From Paracoccaceae bacterium (GTDB lineage Bacteria > Pseudomonadota > Alphaproteobacteria > Rhodobacterales > Rhodobacteraceae): a stretch of DNA of 64,000 nucleotides. Shown piece after piece: positions 56,665-64,000 of the stretch (position 1 is its first letter; the number at the start of each line of letters is the position of its first letter). The DNA is taken from the NCBI GenBank assembly GCA_012270125.1, contig JAAXIY010000026.1, forward strand, positions 1 through 64,000, read 5' to 3'. The notes beneath the pieces are model-generated. The model searched no databases, was not told where the DNA came from, and was given only the letters and a program-made list of their open reading frames with translations. The position numbers were made by a program, and so were the translations under genes.

Positions 56665-59310
56665 ATGTTAAAGATTATTCCTCCTACAAATCAAAATGCA
56701 TCCTCATGCTTTATTGAAAGTGCATCTCAATTTAATCTGGAAGTAAGCTTTTCCAAAAAAAGTAAGGAAATCATTGATGAACATTGTCGGTTTGAAGTTT
56801 ATAAGACCGGCGAAACTCTTTTTCACCAAAACCAAATAGCGGAAAATCTATACTTTTTGGTTAACGGCAAAGTTGAATTTACACGAAAAGCTGAAGACCA
56901 AAATATTACTTTCGCAACTGTTACGGAACATATCGTGCCATTAGGTGTATCTGGATTAAACTCACCAGGTAGGTACATGTCTGACCTTACTATTATAGAA
57001 GATAGCCAAATTTTAATTTTTCCTCTCTCAGTTCTTTATGATCTCTTAATCATTGACCAGATTAGTGGTGCTTCTTTAATGAGCTTTGTTCTGAGCCGAT
57101 CTACTGAACTATTATGGGCTACACGTCATTTCAAACCAGCGAAGCCGAAACCGATACAAAAAAAGTTTAATGGTGTTTTGTTTAATAGCGACAGAGATAT
57201 TGTTAAAAGGCTAACTAACAGCGCTTTTTTTGCTCAACTTGACAAAGAGAGGCTACCTGACCTTTTAAAATTTAGCGAATTATTATTATTTCCAGCCAAC
57301 GAAATCATTATGAATGAAGGGGAGCTATGTGAAGACCTAATAATTTTGTTCACTGGTAGCTTAGAGGCTAACTTTTCGTTTAAACTAGACAATAAAATTG
57401 TTCAGAAGACCCGAACAATCGTAACACCCGGCGTTGCTCTCTCGTGGGCAAACGGTCACTCAAACTTAATTGCACCATACTCCATCAAATCGAACCGTGA
57501 CACGGCTATCCTTAAATTTTCCAAGAAAAATTTAAGGTCGATGATGGAAGTCGAACCATTACTCGCTTCCTTTTTATTCCAAAGACAAATTTGGCAAATT
57601 GGTCGATTTCAACAATCAGCTAACAGACACTTTAACTTCACAGATAATCCGGGATCTGAATTTTTAAAAACACTTATCAGCTTCAACGGGTCAAAAATTC
57701 CCGTACAGTCGCCACTTCATTGTGCAGTGCACATGATCGATAATAGATTTACAAGAAAATTTGGTTTGGACTGCATTTATGAAGCAGCTCTTAAAGGTAA
57801 TGAAGCTGAAAAAACAGTAGGCTCTTTGGCGCTGGATGCGTTGAAGCCAGTTGAACGCGAACATCGTTTTTTTGAACAGTTAAACAAAATTTATACCCGC
57901 GTTGCGAGTGCAAAAAAAGGTACAAACGCATCAAGTCTAAGAGAACTTATTCAGCTGGATTTCGCCCGCGCATTTGACCAAGTACCTTATGTAATAAAAG
58001 GTATGGAAAATCTTCCCAAAGAGTCCAAAACAATTTTCATTTATAATCATCTTGCTTCTTGTCCAGAAAATGTGCTGGCAAATGGTCACGCATTTTCAAT
58101 AGATAGTCACTTCGTCAGTTCCAAAATTTTATATCCAAAATACGGTGACGGAGGACAAAGAATTGTTCGCGCCAGTAGAAACACCGAATTTTGGCGTAAC
58201 GGTTATTATTCTCGACTTGATAACATTGTTGTTCACACACCAGAGTCAGATAGACTTGATGAAACACAATTTGAGAAGGAGGCCCGGAAAGAAAGTTTGT
58301 TCATTGAAGCCCAAAAAGCTTTTAATGAAGGACGACCACTCGTCATCGCTCCAGAGGGCACATCGGAAACGCCCGATAATTTAACGACCACCTCTCCAGG
58401 TCCATTAAAGCTGGGAGCCTTTAAGCTTGCTGCTAATCTAAAACCCTCACCCGTAATCGTTCCAATAGCCCTAGCAAATTTTGATTTTCCCGTCTCCGGA
58501 ACAAATTATGCTGCTGTAATAAAGCCAGGCTTCAGATTGTCTGATATGGTAGCTGATACATCAAGCGAAGCCGAAATAGACAGCTTTCTAAAAGAATATA
58601 GAAAAACTTTTAGATCATATGTCGAAGAGGCGATAGAACTTGCCGCTGAGTTAAATATTATGCCTTTTGCAAAACGCCAAACACTATCAACTAACGTCGG
58701 TTTACTCAGCCCTGTCGAGGAAGAATTTGGCACTGACGTCCGTGAGGTTGAAATTCAGAACCATATTAGCCAAACGAAAGAGCAAGACTTTATTTTGTAT
58801 GGAAGTTCGACACTCAGACTTTGGAAAGAAGCGAAGACTGACTTGGGTATTCCACATCTATCTAATTTAGCATTTGGCGGTGCGACTATTGCTGCTTGCC
58901 AAGCATTTTCAGAAAGGCTTTTGACAACCAGAACAACTAATGGAAAAATTATTATCTATGCAGGAGATAATGACTTGGGGAGCGGTCTTTCTGTTTCTGA
59001 AGTTATTCGTGATTACAAAAATTTTCTCATTACAGTAACGGAGCTTCTACCTAATTTTGAAGTTTTAGTAATCTCAATAAAACCCTGCCCTTTCAGGCGC
59101 CACCTAAGGAAGGAGATTGAAGAAGTTAATTTCTGGTTAGAGAAATATATAAATAACAAAGAAAATTGGAGTTTTATAGATATACACTCTTCTATGCTTG
59201 ATGCTTATGGCGAAAATAAAAATGCTTTTTATAGTGACGATCCACTGCATATGAATGATGTTGGTTACGCACTTTTAGGTAAAAAAGTTAGAATGTCTTT
59301 AAACAGTTAA
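56665..59310 (+). CDS. Fusion protein: two cNMP-binding-like domains, PlsC-like acyltransferase, SGNH hydrolase
   Basis: 881 residues in one intact frame. Residues about 30-135 and 184-300 each have the cyclic-nucleotide-binding fold pattern (YKTGETLFHQNQIAENLYFL; FPANEIIMNEGELCEDLIIL). About 452-625 resembles glycerophosphate acyltransferases, with NHLASCPEN (H462, but P467 where HX4D needs Asp; E468 follows) and APEGTSE (562-568). About 705-880 is an SGNH/GDSL hydrolase: GSSTLRLW (nucleophile S715), NLAFGGA (G738/G739), AGDND (N769) and DPLH (D859, H862). No membrane helix or signal peptide is evident. It stands alone after a 234-base gap downstream of the Ugp-like operon. Function unknown; regulated lipid acyl exchange is speculation. 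Confidence 0.8.
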   Translation: MLKIIPPTNQNASSCFIESASQFNLEVSFSKKSKEIIDEHCRFEVYKTGETLFHQNQIAENLYFLVNGKVEFTRKAEDQNITFATVTEHIVPLGVSGLNSPGRYMSDLTIIEDSQILIFPLSVLYDLLIIDQISGASLMSFVLSRSTELLWATRHFKPAKPKPIQKKFNGVLFNSDRDIVKRLTNSAFFAQLDKERLPDLLKFSELLLFPANEIIMNEGELCEDLIILFTGSLEANFSFKLDNKIVQKTRTIVTPGVALSWANGHSNLIAPYSIKSNRDTAILKFSKKNLRSMMEVEPLLASFLFQRQIWQIGRFQQSANRHFNFTDNPGSEFLKTLISFNGSKIPVQSPLHCAVHMIDNRFTRKFGLDCIYEAALKGNEAEKTVGSLALDALKPVEREHRFFEQLNKIYTRVASAKKGTNASSLRELIQLDFARAFDQVPYVIKGMENLPKESKTIFIYNHLASCPENVLANGHAFSIDSHFVSSKILYPKYGDGGQRIVRASRNTEFWRNGYYSRLDNIVVHTPESDRLDETQFEKEARKESLFIEAQKAFNEGRPLVIAPEGTSETPDNLTTTSPGPLKLGAFKLAANLKPSPVIVPIALANFDFPVSGTNYAAVIKPGFRLSDMVADTSSEAEIDSFLKEYRKTFRSYVEEAIELAAELNIMPFAKRQTLSTNVGLLSPVEEEFGTDVREVEIQNHISQTKEQDFILYGSSTLRLWKEAKTDLGIPHLSNLAFGGATIAACQAFSERLLTTRTTNGKIIIYAGDNDLGSGLSVSEVIRDYKNFLITVTELLPNFEVLVISIKPCPFRRHLRKEIEEVNFWLEKYINNKENWSFIDIHSSMLDAYGENKNAFYSDDPLHMNDVGYALLGKKVRMSLNS

Positions 59311-59466
59311 ATGTTAAATTTCCAAGCTACAGTATCTTAAAAAAACTGAAAAAGCGATTGGTCGCGCCTTGGCTCTTTACAAAGGCAGTCAACTCATAAA
59401 AAATTCTAAAAGTTAATTGAATACAAAGTCCAAAAACATTTTTGACTACGGAAACTCAGAACCAAG

Positions 59467-60588
59467 ATGAAAATGAGCTGGTATATTGGCCTGATGACAG
59501 GAACAGTTTTAGATGGGAATATTGATGTTGCATTTTTACGAACCGATGGAAAAACTATTGAAAAATTTGGCTATTACGATTTAGTACCCTATTCAGAAGG
59601 CGTAAAAAGCCTAATAATATCTGCCCTGAATGAAGCTAAGCGCTGGAATTTTATAGGTAAAGAACCAGAAATTTTTTCAAAAGCAGAAGCAGCACTTACA
59701 AAGTCTCAGGCAGAGGCGGTTAAAAAATGCATCAAGCTAGCAGGAATAAATAAAAAAGAAATTTCAGCGATTGGCTTTCATGGGCAAACCGTTTTGCATA
59801 GACCTGCCAACAGAGTACTAAAAGGGGCGACCCGGCAACTTGGGGATGGCCAGGCTATGGCTAACGCGCTTGATATCCCCGTGGTGTATGATTTCAGAAC
59901 CCATGACATTGAAGAAGGCGGGCAAGGCGCTCCTCTATGCCCAATATATCATGCTGCGTTGCTCAACAAAATCGGCGCCACTTCAACTACCGCTATCCTT
60001 AATTTAGGTGGTTTAGGAAATTTAAGTTTTTACTCAGAAAATTATGGCCTAATTGCATTTGACACCGGTCCTGCCAATGCCCCATTAAATGATTGGATTA
60101 AGTTTTTTAATGCTGGTGATATGGACGTAAATGGCACAATAGCAGCCACAGGGATTGTCGATGAGGATAAATTAGAAAAAATTTTAGAAGATCCTTATTT
60201 TACACTCAAATATCCAAAATCCTTAGATCGCTTTGATTTTTCCTATAAATTAGTAGGTGGGATGTCACTTGAAGATGGCGCGGCAACCTTAACGGCTTTA
60301 GTAGCCGCAGCAGTTTCAAAAAGTCTGGATATGCTTCCAATACGTCCAACTCAGTTAATAGTTTCAGGTGGTGGGCGAAAAAACACAACAATGATGCGAG
60401 AAATTGCAACTCGAGGAAATATTGAGGTTAAAACTGCAGATAATTATGATTGGCGAGGCGATGCTATAGAGGCAGAATGCTTTGCTTTTCTTGCAGCAAG
60501 ATCATTGGCTAATCTTCCAATTTCATACCCCAAAACAACTGGCGTTCTTAAGCCCCTAACAGGGGGTGTGATCGCATATCCAGAGTGA
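59467..60588 (+). CDS. anmK: Anhydro-N-acetylmuramic acid kinase
   Basis: Phosphorylates and opens 1,6-anhydro-MurNAc to MurNAc-6-phosphate in wall recycling. The ATP-binding start reads GLMTGTVLDGNID, one residue longer than the common MSGTSxDGxD form. GFHGQTVLHRP, ILNLGGLGNLSF and FDTGPANAPLND, which carries the catalytic aspartate region, are intact, as is the C-terminal SGGGRKN. 373 residues from the first ATG; an ATG two codons later is equally possible. It converges with nagA over 8 bases. Confidence 0.92.
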   Translation: MKMSWYIGLMTGTVLDGNIDVAFLRTDGKTIEKFGYYDLVPYSEGVKSLIISALNEAKRWNFIGKEPEIFSKAEAALTKSQAEAVKKCIKLAGINKKEISAIGFHGQTVLHRPANRVLKGATRQLGDGQAMANALDIPVVYDFRTHDIEEGGQGAPLCPIYHAALLNKIGATSTTAILNLGGLGNLSFYSENYGLIAFDTGPANAPLNDWIKFFNAGDMDVNGTIAATGIVDEDKLEKILEDPYFTLKYPKSLDRFDFSYKLVGGMSLEDGAATLTALVAAAVSKSLDMLPIRPTQLIVSGGGRKNTTMMREIATRGNIEVKTADNYDWRGDAIEAECFAFLAARSLANLPISYPKTTGVLKPLTGGVIAYPE

Positions 60589-60596
60589 GTTTTTGA

Positions 60597-61751
60597 TCAA
60601 GTTATCTCTTGCCCCGCTTTCCAAACTTTTTCGACATCTAAATTCTTTCTCATCCACAAAAAATCAGCCTGCGTGTTTGGCGCCAAACAACCAATTTCAT
60701 GTTCCATACCCAAGACCCTTGCGGGGATAAGACTAGCCATCCTTATTGCATCATCTTGCGAAATTCCAACTTCATTTGCCATGTATTTTACTGCATCCGC
60801 TAGATGAATATCTGCACCAGCTAAGGTCCCATCCTCGAGTAATAGTTTGCCTTGGCTGCGAGTAATTAAACGATCGTTTAAGAAAAACTGTTTCTGATCT
60901 GAACCTATTGTTGACATAGAGTCGCTCACTAAGAACAAGGCGCCCGGCGCCGACTTTGCTCTTAAGGCCAAATTAATACTAGTTTTATTAACATGAAAAC
61001 CATCCGCAATAATTCCCGCATAAAGATTTTCACTTTCCAGAACGGCGCCTACTAGACCTGGTTCACGGCTCCCCAAAGCGCTCATAGCGTTAAAAAGATG
61101 AGTTGCACAAGTTGCCCCCGACGCAACCGCTTCTATTGCCTCGTTATAAGTACAATCTGTATGTCCTAAAGAAACAGTCACTCCCGCTTTTGATAGTCTT
61201 GAAATATATCGGCTAGATACGCATTCTGGAGCAATTGTAATCAATAAATTTGGGATCTTTTTTGCTAAACCTTCAAGCTCTTTACAATCAATTTCCTGCA
61301 TTGGTCTTAGAAAGATCTCATTGTGGGCTCCTTTACGAGTAGAAGCCAGATGTGGGCCCTCCAAGTGGAGCCCTATCAAACCATTAATTGATTGATCTAA
61401 AGCTTCAATAATGGCGGACGTTGCGCACTCGGTGACCTCAATACTGTCAGAAATAAGTGTTGGCATAATTGAAGTGGTTCCAAGCTTTGCATGGGCTTCA
61501 TAAATTATCATCAAATTTTCTACTGAAGGTTTGTCATTAAACAATAAACCGCCACCGCCATTAACCTGCAAATCGACAAAACCAGGAACCAATAAACCAC
61601 CTGGCAAAACTATTCGTTCAATTTTGGGATCAACGTTATGTTCTTCCACAATTTCAGCAACTTTATCGTTTTTTACTATTAGTGCCGAGTTGAAATGACG
61701 CTTAAAACCATCAAAAATTGTTGCACCAATATAAGATTTTTTTTTGGTCAT
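60597..61751 (-). CDS. nagA: N-acetylglucosamine-6-phosphate deacetylase
   Basis: Removes acetyl from GlcNAc-6-phosphate. Amidohydrolase barrel with VPGFVDLQVNGGGG, the metal glutamate in GLHLEGPHL, GHTDCTYNEA, CATHLFNAM and the catalytic aspartate in LVSDSMST. 384 residues. It lies on the opposite strand between anmK and murQ; 88 bases separate its start from the divergent murQ start. GlcNAc-6-phosphate from MurQ would be its substrate. No nagB is in the window. Confidence 0.95.
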   Translation of the reverse strand: MTKKKSYIGATIFDGFKRHFNSALIVKNDKVAEIVEEHNVDPKIERIVLPGGLLVPGFVDLQVNGGGGLLFNDKPSVENLMIIYEAHAKLGTTSIMPTLISDSIEVTECATSAIIEALDQSINGLIGLHLEGPHLASTRKGAHNEIFLRPMQEIDCKELEGLAKKIPNLLITIAPECVSSRYISRLSKAGVTVSLGHTDCTYNEAIEAVASGATCATHLFNAMSALGSREPGLVGAVLESENLYAGIIADGFHVNKTSINLALRAKSAPGALFLVSDSMSTIGSDQKQFFLNDRLITRSQGKLLLEDGTLAGADIHLADAVKYMANEVGISQDDAIRMASLIPARVLGMEHEIGCLAPNTQADFLWMRKNLDVEKVWKAGQEIT

Positions 61752-61839
61752 GCTTTAATCTAATCTTTAAGGTTTGCGGGTTTATGCGTTAGGTTGTTAC
61801 CATAAATTAACTATTAGCTTTTAAAAACCAAAATTTACC

Positions 61840-62721
61840 ATGCAAAATACTGAGAAATTACATCCAAAGGCTTTAGGGATAGATGAAAAAAGTGGTCTAG
61901 AAATTCTAACCATTCTTTATGAGGGACAATTAGAAGCCGCCAAGTGCGTAATTGAGGCTAAAGCTTCTCTCGAAGTAGGCGCGAGGGCTATGGCAGATGC
62001 TATAGAGGCTGGTAATAAATTAGTCTATGTAGCTGCTGGAAGCTCTGGCCTTCAGGGAATGGCTGATGGTTTGGAACTCACCCCAACATTTGGCATTCCA
62101 ATTTCACAAATAAAGATATTAAGAGCAGGTGGCCTTGAAGATATGTCAAAACCGAAAGGAAATATGGAGGACAATGTATCAGCTGCATTAACAGACGCAC
62201 AAATCATTTCCTCTGGAGATTGTGTAATTTGTTTAGCAGCAAGTGGAAATACTACCTATCCTGAAGTCATTATGAAAAAAGCTAAAGAATTAGGGGCAAC
62301 TACAATTGGAATAGCCAATAATCCAGATACAAAACTTTTGACTGGATCGGATATACCAATATTACTATCAACTCCCCCAGAAGTAGTAGCTGGCTCAACT
62401 CGCTTGGGTGCAGGAACAGCTCAGAAAATAGCCTTAAATATGATGTCTACGTGCATGGGGATTTATCTTGGACACGTCATGGACGGTCAAATGGTAAACT
62501 TGATCGCTAATAACAATAAACTATTTAAGCGATCAGAAAAAATTGTAATGAATTTAACTGGTTGCACTGAAATGGAGGCTAGAAATTCTTTAGAAAAAAC
62601 AGAAGGTAATTTAAAACTTGCTGTTTTGTTAATTTCAGGAGCTGAAACCGTTTCAATCGCAAAAAAATTGATAAACAAAGAAGGCCAAAATCTAAGGTCT
62701 GCATTAAAACAGCTTAGATAG
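61840..62721 (+). CDS. murQ: N-acetylmuramic acid 6-phosphate etherase
   Basis: SIS-domain enzyme removing lactate from MurNAc-6-phosphate to give GlcNAc-6-phosphate. AAGSSGLQGMADGLELTPTFG replaces the more familiar TSGRLGVLDASECPPTFG motif (quoted in parts) but keeps the glutamate; TPPEVVAGSTRLGAGTAQK, LNMMSTCMGIYLGHV and MVNLIANNNKL are strongly conserved. 293 residues. It completes the AnmK-MurQ-NagA recycling path in this cluster. Confidence 0.9.
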   Translation: MQNTEKLHPKALGIDEKSGLEILTILYEGQLEAAKCVIEAKASLEVGARAMADAIEAGNKLVYVAAGSSGLQGMADGLELTPTFGIPISQIKILRAGGLEDMSKPKGNMEDNVSAALTDAQIISSGDCVICLAASGNTTYPEVIMKKAKELGATTIGIANNPDTKLLTGSDIPILLSTPPEVVAGSTRLGAGTAQKIALNMMSTCMGIYLGHVMDGQMVNLIANNNKLFKRSEKIVMNLTGCTEMEARNSLEKTEGNLKLAVLLISGAETVSIAKKLINKEGQNLRSALKQLR

Positions 62722-62778
62722 GACAAACTCAGCCAAAAGTTTTAAAAAACGTTCATGAAATGATTATGTAAATTTACC

Positions 62779-62862
62779 TGGTACCCGTGGGCGGACTCGA
62801 ACCGCCACGCCCGAAGGCCACAGATTTTAAGTCTGTTATGTCTACCATTCCATCACACGGGC
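62779..62862 (-). tRNA. tRNA-Leu (anticodon UAA)
   Basis: An 84-base cloverleaf on the reverse strand. The acceptor arm GCCCGTG (5' end at 62862) pairs with CACGGGT, with one G-T pair at the end, followed by A and an encoded CCA at 62779-62781. The T arm contains GGTTCGAGTCC. The anticodon stem ACAGA/TCTGT holds loop CTTAAAA with anticodon TAA at 62827-62829. A class II variable arm (GGCCTTCGGGC) confirms leucine. Confidence 0.95.
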
Positions 62863-62879
62863 CAGGTGACGCGACATTA

Positions 62880-62907
62880 CTTATATTGTTCGGAGTGTCT
62901 AGTCTAA
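62880..62907 (-). promoter_or_regulatory. Likely promoter of the tRNA-Leu gene
   Basis: On the reverse strand TTAGAC (62907-62902) and TATAAG (62885-62880) are separated by 16 bases and resemble sigma-70 -35 and -10 elements. Transcription would begin about 10 bases before the mature tRNA 5' end. Assigned by pattern only. Confidence 0.45.
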
Positions 62908-63034
62908 AGAATGGTTTCATATTAAAATTAACAAAAATATCTTTTAATTTTATTGAATAAATAATCCAAAAGTTTGACTACTTACGGATTATATTTAACT
63001 TGACTGCTTTTATTGAAAGAGTACATCCACCTTT

Positions 63035-63775
63035 ATGTTTCCAATACGCGACCATAACCCTTCTCGACGTTTCCCATACATAACTTACACTTTGATCTTA
63101 GTGAATACGTTAATTTTCTTAAGCTATTGGCACATTTTGGGTGACCCAAGTAAAATAAATCCTTTCTTCCAAAACTGGGCTCTTCTACCAGCAAGCATAA
63201 GTGAAGGAAGCTCTCATCTTGGATTATTAACGTCTATATTTTTACATGGCAGTTTTATGCACTTACTGGGCAATATGCTTTTTCTACATATTTATGGAGA
63301 TAACCTAGAAGATAAAATGGGGCATTTCTGGTTTCTGACTTTTTACCTATGCGCAGGAATATTTGCGAACTTGGCCCAATTTATGGCAGATCCCTACTCA
63401 AGTATTCCAGTTATCGGAGCTTCCGGTGCAGTGGCTGCAGTCATGGGGGGCTATTTACTACTTTTTCCAAAAGCAAAAATTGATATTTTATTTATTTTTG
63501 TGATTATTTTCAAAATTATCCCCGTAAGAGCATGGATTGTTTTAGGTATATGGTTTGTATTGCAGCTCTATAACGGTTTAGCCGTTCCGGCTTCAGTGAG
63601 TGGCGTAGCTTACTGGGCTCACATAGGTGGATTTGTGTTTGGAATTTTAGCAACTTTAACCACATTTAATAAATTAGGTGGGTCAGATTTTTGGTCTAAA
63701 AACCACGGTGCACCAGACCACGAAGCCGCCACTTACTCTTTCAGACGAACTAATATACCAAAAGTTACAAAATGA
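63035..63775 (+). CDS. Rhomboid-family intramembrane serine protease
   Basis: 246-residue membrane protein of six or seven helices. The catalytic dyad is S130 in GASGAVAAVMGGY and H196 in AHIGGFVFG; the oxyanion-side HLLGNMLFLHIYG (H76, N80) is present. The short N-terminus MFPIRDHNPSRRFP is typical of a bacterial subgroup with unknown substrates. Its stop abuts the stop of the convergent phosphatase gene with no base between them. Confidence 0.92.
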   Translation: MFPIRDHNPSRRFPYITYTLILVNTLIFLSYWHILGDPSKINPFFQNWALLPASISEGSSHLGLLTSIFLHGSFMHLLGNMLFLHIYGDNLEDKMGHFWFLTFYLCAGIFANLAQFMADPYSSIPVIGASGAVAAVMGGYLLLFPKAKIDILFIFVIIFKIIPVRAWIVLGIWFVLQLYNGLAVPASVSGVAYWAHIGGFVFGILATLTTFNKLGGSDFWSKNHGAPDHEAATYSFRRTNIPKVTK

Positions 63776-64000
63776 TCATTGCCTGATTATTTTTGCCAGC
63801 TTATCAAATTGAACCTCGGTCACAGCGATTATACTTCCATCAATTAATGGGTCAGTATTGCCTGAAATAGACTCCACTATGGCTCCTGCCTCTCGTGCAA
63901 TAATCACTCCAGCAGCAATATCCCAATTATTTAGGTTACGCTCCCAATACCCTTCATATCTACCAGCAGCCACATAAGCGAGATCTAAAGCAGCAGCTCC
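63776..64000 (-). CDS. Inositol-monophosphatase-family protein, 5' part missing
   Basis: Only the C-terminal 74 residues lie in the window; the frame is open to its edge. GAAALDLAYVAAGRYEGYWE followed by LNNWDIAAGVIIAREAGAIV is the conserved C-terminal half of the IMPase/SuhB fold, with the metal-binding aspartate in NWDIAAG. Substrate could be inositol-1-phosphate or a related sugar phosphate. A methionine inside this stretch at 63973 is not the true start. Confidence 0.9.
   Translation of the reverse strand, partial: GAAALDLAYVAAGRYEGYWERNLNNWDIAAGVIIAREAGAIVESISGNTDPLIDGSIIAVTEVQFDKLAKIIRQ

Overview
This window is a continuous, gene-dense piece of an AT-rich (about 40% G+C by eye) alphaproteobacterial chromosome. 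The best guess is a marine Rhodobacterales/Rhodobacteraceae member with a low-GC genome, such as the NAC11-7/Amylibacter group; that placement is inference. The main support is the order coxB-ctaB-small CoxF-like gene-ctaG-coxC-SURF1-thrC-M16 peptidase, the soxBDAG sarcosine oxidase cluster, the nrdR-ribD-ribE order, and argH-small lipoprotein-aminotransferase-lysA with a divergent tlpA. I see no insertion sequence, prophage, CRISPR array, rRNA or clear pseudogene. No gap between genes exceeds about 235 bases.

Layout. 1-4.8 kb (minus): riboflavin genes ribE (cut by the window edge) and ribD, nrdR, a YjbQ-family gene and the housekeeping sigma factor rpoD. 4.9-11.9 kb (minus): dnaG, then heterotetrameric sarcosine oxidase (soxB-D-A-G). 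12.1-13.9 kb (plus): rimO and a DCC-family gene. 14-22.9 kb (minus): a GlcD-type FAD dehydrogenase, GNAT, M16 peptidase, thrC and SURF1, then the aa3 oxidase genes coxC, ctaG, coxF-like, ctaB and coxB; a strong terminator separates the last five from SURF1. coxA is not here. 23-31.6 kb (plus): tldD, topA, a two-subunit 3-oxoacid CoA-transferase, and the ligase-associated helicase plus PdeM. 31.6-37 kb (minus): folD, chorismate mutase, fhs, plsC, ftsX, ftsE. 37.2-43.9 kb: a zinc-ribbon membrane protein, tlpA, argH, a 32-residue LptM-like lipoprotein, an aminotransferase, lysA and a GPH-type transporter. 43.9-46.1 kb (minus): a micro-ORF, a 2-methylfumaryl-CoA isomerase-like CoA-transferase and a Gph-like phosphatase.

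46.3-59.3 kb (plus) is the accessory-looking part. It holds a phosphonate-type importer (phnDCEE) followed by a HAD-IIA hydrolase, a DeoR/GlpR-type regulator behind a striking four-copy octamer palindrome, an Ugp-type importer (ugpCBAE) and a GpdQ/CpdA-like phosphodiesterase. It ends with an 881-residue protein that joins two cyclic-nucleotide-binding-like domains, a PlsC-like acyltransferase domain and an SGNH hydrolase. I read the region as an organophosphorus scavenging island with a possible lipid-modifying enzyme attached. The 881-residue protein and the palindrome are the best candidates for something undescribed.

59.5-64 kb: peptidoglycan recycling genes anmK, nagA (opposite strand) and murQ, a tRNA-Leu(UAA), a rhomboid protease and the 3' part of an inositol-monophosphatase-family gene. 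Metabolically, sarcosine oxidase releases one-carbon units that FolD and Fhs, encoded about 20 kb away, could oxidise to formate. AnmK and MurQ, with NagA, channel recovered wall sugars to glucosamine-6-phosphate.
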